From positions 1-46,379 of the forward strand of contig BQMY01000102.1 of the NCBI GenBank assembly GCA_022181065.1: 46,379 nt of DNA, read 5' to 3'. The notes beneath the pieces were generated by a model. It saw nothing but the letters and a program-made list of their open reading frames with translations, had not been told where the DNA came from and did no database searches. A program made the translations under genes and the position numbers. Below, in pieces: positions 37,539 to 45,664 of the stretch. The number at the start of each line of letters is the position of its first letter. The first letter of the stretch is position 1. Source of the stretch: Melioribacteraceae bacterium (GTDB taxonomy: Bacteria > Bacteroidota > Ignavibacteria > Ignavibacteriales > Melioribacteraceae).

Positions 37539-39182
37539 CTATTTCAAAAGGGTCATTTTTCGGGTTATACTTTTACCCGAAGCTGTAAGTCTGTAAAAAT
37601 AAATTCCTGAACCTAACTCTGAAGCATCAAAAGAAACTGAATAACTTCCCTTTAACTTGTAATCGTCAACCAATGTTTCAACTTTTCTGCCTAAAACATC
37701 AAAAACCTGCAATTTTACCATTCCATCTTTCGATAGATTATAATTGATACTTGTGACAGGATTAAAAGGATTAGGATAATTCTGGTCTAACCGGAATTCA
37801 TTCACAACAAGGCTTGTCTCTTCCACATTTGTGAGAGTACTGTCATAAGATACAAATCTGACTGCATCAGCTACCACAAATTTTTGTGGTCCCGCGCTTG
37901 AATTATCAGAAATAATAACACTCTCCGATCCGTCACCTGAAAAATTGTATATCCCAATCAACTGCCAGGAAGAACCATTTTTACTCTGATCAACCCTGAC
38001 AGTATCTTCTCCATCTGCATGCTTAATAATATAAGGTGTGTCAGATGCTCTGTTGGTGGAAGCAACCCACCAGCCATAAACTTCGTATTCAGCCGTGCCA
38101 CCAAGAACCGGTAAAAACTCGGCATAACTTTCCCCTGTGCCCGCTTCATTCAATAAAGCCGGAGTTGTACCGTAATACCCGGCGTTAGCTGTGGGAAACC
38201 ATCCCTCTCCGTTTTGTGAGGCATTATCATATTCTGTGTCGATTATCTCTTCATAAGCGGGAGTTTTGGGTAAATTCAACGAGTCCCTGTGAGTAACAGC
38301 AAAAATAACCGGAAGCGAACGGGATTGGGACAGATTGACAAATTGATTTCCCACCGCCATCTGTGATGAGCCGCCACCGTCAAGATTCATGGCTGCGACA
38401 CACCCCAGATCAATAAATTCCTGTGCCATTTCAGGAAGTGATAATCCCTCCGAGGAAACAGCCCGTCCATCAGCAACCATTAAAATAACATGATTATCTT
38501 CGGTGTAGCCCAATGCGGTGCGCGGATCACGATTATCAAGCCCAACACCTGATCCCCACATTACTTCCTCATTGTAAGTAATGTTAATTTCTCCATCTTT
38601 AACGAGAACTGGTCCACCGCCAATGCCAACAAGCAAATCATCATACGAAGTACCCTCATTAATCGCAGGTGGCGCAAGCGGATTGGGATCATTATTCACA
38701 TATGGTAACGGGGCTTCATAGGTATAAACATTTTCCGGTAAATTACCGAAGTGGTAAATCCAGTCCACGCTGAAACCAAAAGAACTATCCATGCTGAACA
38801 TGCTCCTCGCAACGGGATAAGATTTCCCGTTTCTGGTGACAGCTGATACATTCTGGGCTTTAACTTCACCGGGATAAATAACGGCTGAGTAAGATGTTGT
38901 TCCTCCAAAATATCCACCATTTACAGCCGCGATAGCACCGAACCTTTTTGTCAACACAGGAACTGTTGCAATATCTCCTGTGATATAAGGTCGAACTGCC
39001 AGATTTTCGTTGTTCATATCAACGTCAATATAATATGCTTCCAGTTTTGGTGAAGTTCTTTCACCTTTAAACAGCTTTACACCTTCGGCGAGAGTATAAT
39101 TTGATGATACATCTGTCCATGTAATTTCCTGCGTAAAAACCACGGACGTTAAACACAATAAAACAAAATAAAATTTGTACAT
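37539..39182 (-). CDS. Secreted phosphodiester glycosidase-family protein with T9SS sorting domain
   Basis: 547 residues. Signal peptide (ending VFTQ). A NAGPA-type phosphodiester glycosidase domain at about 20-300 shows AAVNGGYFGG (about 84), LGYTEDNHVILMVADGR and NLDGGGSSQMA (about 269-279), the conserved parts of that family. A beta-sandwich like the golvesin/xanthan-lyase C-terminal domain covers about 315-455 (YEVYGWWVAS, FVVADAVRFV). The T9SS sorting domain starts at DQNYPNPFNPVTSI (about 468) and ends MTLLK. Characterised relatives remove GlcNAc from phosphodiester-linked sugars; here a surface glycan or teichoic-type polymer is a guess. It lies first in line with lolC/E-lolD. Confidence 0.88.
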   Translation of the reverse strand: MYKFYFVLLCLTSVVFTQEITWTDVSSNYTLAEGVKLFKGERTSPKLEAYYIDVDMNNENLAVRPYITGDIATVPVLTKRFGAIAAVNGGYFGGTTSYSAVIYPGEVKAQNVSAVTRNGKSYPVARSMFSMDSSFGFSVDWIYHFGNLPENVYTYEAPLPYVNNDPNPLAPPAINEGTSYDDLLVGIGGGPVLVKDGEINITYNEEVMWGSGVGLDNRDPRTALGYTEDNHVILMVADGRAVSSEGLSLPEMAQEFIDLGCVAAMNLDGGGSSQMAVGNQFVNLSQSRSLPVIFAVTHRDSLNLPKTPAYEEIIDTEYDNASQNGEGWFPTANAGYYGTTPALLNEAGTGESYAEFLPVLGGTAEYEVYGWWVASTNRASDTPYIIKHADGEDTVRVDQSKNGSSWQLIGIYNFSGDGSESVIISDNSSAGPQKFVVADAVRFVSYDSTLTNVEETSLVVNEFRLDQNYPNPFNPVTSINYNLSKDGMVKLQVFDVLGRKVETLVDDYKLKGSYSVSFDASELGSGIYFYRLTASGKSITRKMTLLK

Positions 39183-39507
39183 AACGGTCTCCTATAAAGA
39201 TACCCAAATTTAAGAATCAATTTTGATATAGAAAAACGAAGGCAAAAAAAAGTGAATATTGTATTCTCCAAGGAGGTGGGGGCTGTCTCAAAAGGGAAGG
39301 ACTTTTGACCCTTGGCCAAGCTGCTGGTTTTAAAAGTCCTCCTTCTGAAGGAGGTGGATTCCAACGAAGTTGGAAGACGGAGGATGATTTATTGCATTTT
39401 TTGTGACTTTTGGTCATCCTCCATTCCAAGGGACTTGATAATCCGGACACGTGGTAACAGAGAGCAAACATTGAATTTAATACTTCATCTTACTGGCGAG
39501 AAAAGAC
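39183..39507. other. Gene-free region with repeats between two T9SS cargo genes
   Basis: About 325 bp between the glycosidase start (39182) and the terminator at 39508. It holds the inverted copy 2 of the double-hairpin repeat and further related fragments: CCAAGGAGGTGG at about 39270, CAAAAGG-type palindromic sequence near 39288-39305, and CATCCTCCATTCCAAGG near 39414. It must also contain the promoter of the glycosidase gene. No open frame here is convincing. Confidence 0.6.
39335..39388. repeat. Dispersed double-hairpin repeat, copy 2 (inverted)
   Basis: Reverse-complement copy of the 34286-34340 element: CCTCCTTCTGAAGGAGG (39338-39354) and TTCCAAC-GAA-GTTGGAA (39359-39375), ending GGAGGATGAT. 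The stem TTCCGAC/GTCGGAA of copy 1 is here TTCCAAC/GTTGGAA, a compensated base-pair change, and the loop differs in length. Confidence 0.85.
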
Positions 39508-39534
39508 AAAAAAAAGGGGTGCATAACGCACCCC
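39508..39534 (-). terminator. Terminator of the TonB receptor / T9SS cargo pair
   Basis: On the minus strand a 7-bp stem GGGGTGC/GCACCCC (39516-39534, 5-nt loop) is followed by a run of eight T (complement of 39508-39515), 35 nt after the stop of the 985-residue protein. Confidence 0.92.
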
Positions 39535-39568
39535 AAGGATTTGGAAGGAGAAAGGTATCAGGAAACTT

Positions 39569-42526
39569 TTATTTCAATAAAGTCATTTTTTTAGCAACTG
39601 CGTTGTTACCAACTTCCAATCTGTAGATGTAAAGACCTGATGCAATGTTACCAGCATTCCACTTAACATTTACAGTACCCGCAGCCTGATGTCCATTCAA
39701 CAATGTAGCTACTTTCTGACCAAGAATGTTATAAACAGAAAGTTTAACATTCGCTGCTTCAGGAATAGCGAAAGTAATAGTTGTTGTCGGGTTGAACGGG
39801 TTAGGATAATTCTGTTCAAGAACGATATCTTCGGGAACAAGTTCGTTATCAACCGAGATTGATTCAACACCAGTAACGATTTCTGTTAAACCGCTCCATG
39901 CAGGAGAAGTGTTTGGAAGTGTTGGATCCAAAGTCTGAGTATAAGGAGTTCTTGTAATACTTACTAATGCAGGATCTTCAATTGTGTTGTTACCTGCTGC
40001 CAGTGGAGCAACTTCGTAAGCGTTTGTTGTGATAGTTTCAAGTGTGTTACCAGCGCCGAAGTCGAACCAGATGTTATTGTTAAATACAATTTCGCCGGCT
40101 TCAAGTCTTTCTCTTGTATCAGCACCTGAAGTAAGGTCTTCAACTTTGATCGCTTTATCTTTGAAATCACCAAAGATAGAGTTAGAATAAACACCACCCC
40201 AGTAATCTCTGATGTTGAAAGCAGCGTTTTCGTTTGTGTAAGCACTGCTAACACCAGAACCTAACCATGTTGCGTTGAAAGTCTGGTTGAATGAATAAGG
40301 AGCAGCATCTTCAGGATCAGTACCACCATCATGCTCACCAAGAGAACCACCAAATGTTGATTCCTGAATAGCGAACAAGAACTGCATTTTACCTCTGTAA
40401 CCATTATCATGGTCAAAAGCGTCATCTGCGTTAAAAGCTGAAACAAGGTGTTTTGAATTAACTGTACCACCGAACCATTCATAACCATCGTCATCATTGT
40501 TGAATACTTCAACGTAATCGATAGTTGTAGTAGCACCAACAGCACCCATTGTAAGACCGTTAATTTCATCACCGGTACCAAGTTTGGAACCACCGTGACG
40601 GATAGAAACATAAGTTAAATAACCTGAGTTATCATAATCGTTAGTTCCACCGAACTGAGATTTAGGAGATTCAGGGATACCTTCGATATAGCTGATTCCG
40701 TCAGGAGTATTTACAGTCGCATCACCAAGAATGATCAAACCGCCCCAAAGCGCCGAAGTTGGAAGTGTAATATCTGTAGGATCAGCAACGTCATCAATTT
40801 CTGATGTAAAGATAATAGGATTAACACCTGTACCTTCAGCGTATATTTTCGCGCCGCGAGAAATGATAAGAGCTGATGCGTTTTCAGCAGCACCTTCTTT
40901 AGCTTTGATTACAGTACCGGCTTCAATATTAAGTTCTGCGCCTTCTTCAACATAAACAAAACCGTCAAGCATATATGTATTATCTGCTGTCCAGTAAACT
41001 TTGTCGCCTGCGTTAATATCATCGTCAGTAACAGTAACAGTATTAGCTGAAGTAGCATCGTCAACAAGATAACCATAATGATCGAGTGCTGTCCAACCTT
41101 TTAACCAGTTAGTCGAACCAAAAGCACCTTTGTAATTAACTCTTGTATAGAACATGTCGCCTTCAGGATAGTCGGCAAGGTTCTGGTAAGCAGGACCATC
41201 ATGTTCAGGTCTTGGATCAAGATCACCTGTATAAGGTGTTCTTGCAATACCGTTTAGAACAGGGTCTTCAATTGTGTTATTACCTGCTACCAAAGGAGCA
41301 ACTTCGTAAGCGTTTGATGTAATAGCTTCAAGTGTGTTGCCTGCACCAAAATTGAACCAGATATTGTTGTTAAATTCAATTTCACCGGCTTCTAATCTCA
41401 TTCTTGAGTCGTTACCTGATGCCAGGTCTTCAACTTTGATAGCTTTATCTTTGTAATCACCAAAGATTGAGTTATTGTATGTACCACCCCAATAATCTCT
41501 GATGTTGAATGCAGCGTTTTCGTTTGTATAAGGACCATCAACGCCTGAACCTAACCATGTTGCGTTGTAAGTATGATTATAAGAAAATGGTTCTGCATCT
41601 TCAGGATCTGTACCACCGTCATGCTCACCTAATGAACCACCAAAAGCTGATTCCTGGATAGCGAACAAGAACTGCATTTTACCTCTGTAACCATTGTCGT
41701 GGTCAAAAGCGTCGTCTGCGTTAAAAGCAGAAACTAAATATTTTGAGTTAACTGTACCACCGAACCATTCGTAACCGTCGTCATCATTATTGAAAACTTC
41801 GATATATTCAACAGTAGTACCTCTACCAACAGCACCCATAGTAAGACCGTTAATCTCATCGCCGGTACCAAGTTTTGAACCACCGTGACGAATAGAAACG
41901 TATCTTAAAACACCTGAATTATCATCATCATCCTGTCCACCAAACTGAGATTTTGGTGATTCCGGGATACCTTCGATATAACTGATGCCGTCAGGAGTAT
42001 TTACAGTAGCAGCACCAAGAACGATAACACCACCCCAAAGAGCTGATGTAGGAAGAGTGATGTCAGTAGGATCGTTTACGTCATCAATTACTGAAGTAAA
42101 AATAATAGGAGCATCTGCTGTACCTTCAGCGTAAATTTTTGCGCCACGGGAAATAATCAAAGCTGATGCGTTCTCGGCTGAACCTTCAGCGGCTTTAACA
42201 ACTGTACCTGCCTGAATATTAAGTACCGCACCTTCTTCAACATAAACAAAACCATCTATGATATAGGTGTTGTCTGCTGTCCAATACACAACGTCATTAG
42301 CGTTGATATCAGCGTCGGTTACAGTAACAGTATTAGATGATGTTGCGTTTTCCGCAAGGTAACCATAATGATCAAGGGCTGTCCAGCCTTTCATCCAGTT
42401 AGTTTTACCAAATGCACCTTTATAATTCACCTGATTCCAGAAAGGATCAAATGATGCCTGAGCACTTACAAAAGTCATAGCTGTAAATGTCAGCAAAATT
42501 AAAGTGGTGAAGAACGCTTTCTTCAT
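39569..42526 (-). CDS. Duplicated-domain secreted protein with T9SS sorting domain
   Basis: 985 residues from ATG 42524-42526, which has GGAG 6 nt upstream; an ATG four codons earlier overlaps that ribosome site. Signal peptide (MKKAFFTTLILLTFTAMTFVSA). Two copies of a domain of about 420 residues follow, offset by 430 residues (about 32-445 and 462-880). Each contains VNYKGAFG-x-TNW, WTALDHYGYL, IISRGAKIYAEGT, SIRHGGSKLGTGDEINGLT and NDDDGYEWFGGTVNSK. The spacing of short strands suggests a right-handed beta-helix. The T9SS sorting domain starts near 902 (EQNYPNPFNPTTT). No catalytic residues are recognised. It follows the TonB-dependent receptor by 31 nt and probably works with it at the cell surface. 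Confidence 0.88.
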   Translation of the reverse strand: MKKAFFTTLILLTFTAMTFVSAQASFDPFWNQVNYKGAFGKTNWMKGWTALDHYGYLAENATSSNTVTVTDADINANDVVYWTADNTYIIDGFVYVEEGAVLNIQAGTVVKAAEGSAENASALIISRGAKIYAEGTADAPIIFTSVIDDVNDPTDITLPTSALWGGVIVLGAATVNTPDGISYIEGIPESPKSQFGGQDDDDNSGVLRYVSIRHGGSKLGTGDEINGLTMGAVGRGTTVEYIEVFNNDDDGYEWFGGTVNSKYLVSAFNADDAFDHDNGYRGKMQFLFAIQESAFGGSLGEHDGGTDPEDAEPFSYNHTYNATWLGSGVDGPYTNENAAFNIRDYWGGTYNNSIFGDYKDKAIKVEDLASGNDSRMRLEAGEIEFNNNIWFNFGAGNTLEAITSNAYEVAPLVAGNNTIEDPVLNGIARTPYTGDLDPRPEHDGPAYQNLADYPEGDMFYTRVNYKGAFGSTNWLKGWTALDHYGYLVDDATSANTVTVTDDDINAGDKVYWTADNTYMLDGFVYVEEGAELNIEAGTVIKAKEGAAENASALIISRGAKIYAEGTGVNPIIFTSEIDDVADPTDITLPTSALWGGLIILGDATVNTPDGISYIEGIPESPKSQFGGTNDYDNSGYLTYVSIRHGGSKLGTGDEINGLTMGAVGATTTIDYVEVFNNDDDGYEWFGGTVNSKHLVSAFNADDAFDHDNGYRGKMQFLFAIQESTFGGSLGEHDGGTDPEDAAPYSFNQTFNATWLGSGVSSAYTNENAAFNIRDYWGGVYSNSIFGDFKDKAIKVEDLTSGADTRERLEAGEIVFNNNIWFDFGAGNTLETITTNAYEVAPLAAGNNTIEDPALVSITRTPYTQTLDPTLPNTSPAWSGLTEIVTGVESISVDNELVPEDIVLEQNYPNPFNPTTTITFAIPEAANVKLSVYNILGQKVATLLNGHQAAGTVNVKWNAGNIASGLYIYRLEVGNNAVAKKMTLLK

Positions 42527-42557
42527 GAATATCTCCATTTTTTGTTTGTGTTATTAG

Positions 42558-45494
42558 TTATAAACTATATTTAACACCCAAGGATATAGAAGTACCCTTC
42601 GTGGCTGCCTCATAGGTATATGTTGTACCTAGAAATTCCTGTGTTTTTTCTTCTTTGCTGTTCAGAAGATTTGTTATTGATACTTTTGCGGAAATATTAT
42701 CAATAATTGTTTTCGACAAGCTGAAGTTTAACAGATGGAACGGCTGTTCGTAAACGTCAGGCGCGCCGGAGAAACCAACTGCGATAAGGCGTTCTCCAAA
42801 TACGTTGTAGAACAATGATGCGTTCAATCCGTAATCATAATTATCATAGTTAAGGTTAAGATTTATCAGGTATGGAGACTGACCGTGGAAAGGTCTTACA
42901 TCATCCGCGCCCGGATCATATAATCTTAACAGATTCAATTCTTGTTCGGGTATTTTTACTTCCGAAGTAATAAATGAGACGTTGCCGCCGAATGTAAAAT
43001 CGCTCAACATTTCGGTAAGAAGATCAAGTCTTTCTCTCAATTCAAATTCAACACCGTAAACAATAGCTTCATTTACGTTATTCCATTTAAGCTTAACGGT
43101 ACTGTTGTTAAAGTCTGTGATCTGCAAAACTATCGGATCAACGAACTTTTTGTAAAAACCGCTAACTGCTATTATTTCTCCGGGACCTGTAAAATATTCA
43201 AATCTTAAATCGTAGTTATCTACCAAAGTTCTTTTAAGGTTTCTGTTACCAACGAAAACGTCACCTCCGTTAAAGTCGCGATTTTCAAAAAATGAAGCGA
43301 TCTCTCTATAGGTAGGTCTTGCAAGAGTTTTACCGAATGAAGCTCTTACGTTAACATCTTCAATAACATTATATATCATGTTTACTGAAGGAAGAATATC
43401 AGAAGTATTAACCTCCGCGGTTGAATCAGGTTCTTCGTTGAAGACTTTCATTCTGGTTTCTTCGTAACGAGCACCGGTGATAAGTCTGAGGTTATCGAGC
43501 AATGGGAGGTCAAACATCGCGTAAGTTGCGTTGATATCGCGGTTACCGGAATAATTACTTTTACTCTTGTCAAGTTCCTGGATGTAAACACCCATAATGT
43601 TATTTACTCTTTCGAAACCACCGAACCTGATTGTATCCTGACCTAGCAAGCCGGTATATTCATCAAAATATCGTTCAATATTACCATTCATTGTATCCAT
43701 AACAACGCTGAATGTCTGAGCGAAATTTTCATAACTGAAGGTTCTTTCGAGGAAGTCACGGCGTTTATTCTGGAAAAATCCCCCGACCTTTAGCGAGCTT
43801 TTCGCGTCAGTAAGGAAGTTGAATGGAATTGTGATATCGAGTTTGGCGCTTCTCTGGTTTTCTTTGGTATATCTGTAAAATCTTTCAGGATTTTCAGTAG
43901 TCTGTACAGAATAGTTTGTATCAATTATATTATCAAAATCATCATACTTATAAGTTCTCGACATATAGAAGTAACGAAGATCCGGCTCATCCTGGTTACT
44001 TTCGAGGAATGAACCCTGCCATTCAATTTTGACGTCAAGTAAATCTTTCAAAAAGTGCTGACCTTCCATCTGAACAGAGTATAATGATCTGTCTTTATAT
44101 CCTGTGTTATTAACTGACCATAAACCAGTACTTGAATATGGGAACTCACCACTTAACTCTTTAGCGAAACTTTCCCCGTTCTGGTTAAATAAACCATTAA
44201 CGCTCAGAATATGATTAGGTGTCAGTTTATAAGAACCCTTTAAGATCGCACCCCAGAGAACATCGTGTGAAGTTGATTTTTCATTAAAATTTTTCAGCAT
44301 GTCAAGCTGTCTTTTACTTGTATCTTTAACAGCTCTTTCCCAACGGCTATATTGACCATTTGTATAACCGCTAACACCATTTTTGTATGTTAAACTGGCA
44401 ATGAAACCAAACGGTCTGTCAAATACATCAACCTGGTTACCAATTGAAAGGGAGTAACTCTGATTTAATGGCGCGCCATTTGTAAACGGTCCAAACTTTG
44501 TATTATTAAATGCTTTAACAGCATCATTATTAGCCCGGGCGACTGAGTCCTTGTTAAATTCTTTTGACAATTCGAGGAAATTTCCCGCGATACCGGGTAT
44601 ATCTCTTGAACCGTCATCATACCCGAGAAAGTCAGTATCAGATGATATTACTTCAAGCATATCACCGTTACCGGTACTTTCTGAGTTATAAGTAGAAGAT
44701 GCCGAGAAGTTGAATGTCAATTTTTCGGGAAAGTTTTTTGTAGTAACGTCAACCGCGCCACCGGAAAAGTCACCCGGTTTGTCGGGTGTAAAACTTTTAA
44801 CAGCCTGAATATTTTCGATAAGAGATGACGGGATAATATCAACAGAACCCGAACGTTTGTAAGGATCAACAGATGGAATTTCAGCTCCGTTCAACTGTGT
44901 TGAGGTATATCTGTCGCCAAGACCGCGAACGTAAACTTCCTTACCTTCAACTACCGAGGCTCCTACGATCTGCTTTACAGCTTCAGCCGCGTTTCCACTT
45001 CCACTTCTGCTGAACTGTTCTGCGGAAATAGCGTCACTAACCTGAATTGATTTTTGTCTTTTTATAAGCAATCCGGCTTCCGAGTTCTGCACAGCCTTTG
45101 CTGTTACAACAACTTCCTCGGTCTGGATTGATTCCATATTCATTGTTATATCAAGCTTAACAACTTGCCCGGGTTCAACCACAACACCGGTAACAGATTT
45201 TTTCGCGTAACCGATCATTGAAAACACAACAGTATATGTACCTGCAGGAACCGCTTTAATAGTGTAGCGTCCTTCGATATCAGTTGCCGCCCCGAGAGAT
45301 GTTGTTTCAATAAAAACGTTCGCGCCAATCATGCCTTCACCAAAGTCGCCATCAATTACAAGACCGGTGATTGAACCTTTTTCCTGGGCGAATGCCGAGA
45401 ATGAAAAGATTAGAAATAAAATGAGGGTATTTCGAAATGAAATAAATTTAAGATGCTCTTCCGAGCGGGCGTAGAATTTTTTTAAATGTTGCAT
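42558..45494 (-). CDS. TonB-dependent receptor with N-terminal carboxypeptidase-regulatory-like domain
   Basis: 978 residues. Signal sequence at about 22-37 (ending FAQ), preceded by an unusually long charged n-region. A carboxypeptidase-D regulatory-like beta-sandwich covers about 40-125 (GSITGLVIDGDFGEGMIGANV, GTYTVVFSMIGYA); TonB-box-like TEEVVVTA at about 125; plug domain to about 250 (EVYVRGLGDRYTSTQLNGAEIPS). The beta-barrel ends in GVKYSL. It imports a bound ligand across the outer membrane, driven by TonB. No SusD gene follows, so it is not a standard SusCD pair; the next gene is the duplicated-domain T9SS cargo. ATG 45492-45494 has AAGGAG 11 nt upstream. Upstream lie four 11-bp repeats resembling a Pho box. 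Confidence 0.92.
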   Translation of the reverse strand: MQHLKKFYARSEEHLKFISFRNTLILFLIFSFSAFAQEKGSITGLVIDGDFGEGMIGANVFIETTSLGAATDIEGRYTIKAVPAGTYTVVFSMIGYAKKSVTGVVVEPGQVVKLDITMNMESIQTEEVVVTAKAVQNSEAGLLIKRQKSIQVSDAISAEQFSRSGSGNAAEAVKQIVGASVVEGKEVYVRGLGDRYTSTQLNGAEIPSVDPYKRSGSVDIIPSSLIENIQAVKSFTPDKPGDFSGGAVDVTTKNFPEKLTFNFSASSTYNSESTGNGDMLEVISSDTDFLGYDDGSRDIPGIAGNFLELSKEFNKDSVARANNDAVKAFNNTKFGPFTNGAPLNQSYSLSIGNQVDVFDRPFGFIASLTYKNGVSGYTNGQYSRWERAVKDTSKRQLDMLKNFNEKSTSHDVLWGAILKGSYKLTPNHILSVNGLFNQNGESFAKELSGEFPYSSTGLWSVNNTGYKDRSLYSVQMEGQHFLKDLLDVKIEWQGSFLESNQDEPDLRYFYMSRTYKYDDFDNIIDTNYSVQTTENPERFYRYTKENQRSAKLDITIPFNFLTDAKSSLKVGGFFQNKRRDFLERTFSYENFAQTFSVVMDTMNGNIERYFDEYTGLLGQDTIRFGGFERVNNIMGVYIQELDKSKSNYSGNRDINATYAMFDLPLLDNLRLITGARYEETRMKVFNEEPDSTAEVNTSDILPSVNMIYNVIEDVNVRASFGKTLARPTYREIASFFENRDFNGGDVFVGNRNLKRTLVDNYDLRFEYFTGPGEIIAVSGFYKKFVDPIVLQITDFNNSTVKLKWNNVNEAIVYGVEFELRERLDLLTEMLSDFTFGGNVSFITSEVKIPEQELNLLRLYDPGADDVRPFHGQSPYLINLNLNYDNYDYGLNASLFYNVFGERLIAVGFSGAPDVYEQPFHLLNFSLSKTIIDNISAKVSITNLLNSKEEKTQEFLGTTYTYEAATKGTSISLGVKYSL

Positions 45495-45557
45495 AAGGTT
45501 TATGTCTCCTTTTCTCCTTCCAAAAAGAAAATTTGTTTAGGTAGGAAACATAAGAAT

Positions 45558-45601
45558 GCAATATTAACTCATGATTAAGAGGGCGTTAAGAAATTGTTAA
45601 C
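45558..45601 (-). promoter_or_regulatory. Four 11-bp direct repeats, Pho-box-like
   Basis: TTAA cores at 45564, 45575, 45586 and 45597, exactly 11 bp apart. Read on the coding strand the units begin GTTAACA, CTTAACG, CTTAATC and GTTAATA. A looser TTAA follows 12 bp on, at 45609. PhoB/PhoP-family regulators bind direct repeats with this 11-bp period, and a TATGTT -10-like element lies about 10 nt downstream of the last core. The site is about 65-110 nt before the TonB-dependent receptor start. The regulator assignment is inference. Confidence 0.6.
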
Positions 45602-45664
45602 AAAAATCTTAAAAAGGTAATACGGGGAAAACTTTAGACTATAAAACTTTTATTCTGTCGATTA

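Noticed and set aside
39312-39626. Open frame of 104 codons on the plus strand
   Set aside because: It crosses the double-hairpin repeat, the terminator and the end of the cargo protein gene.
40731-40955. Plus-strand open frame inside the duplicated-domain protein gene
   Set aside because: It is a shadow of the strong minus-strand coding frame.
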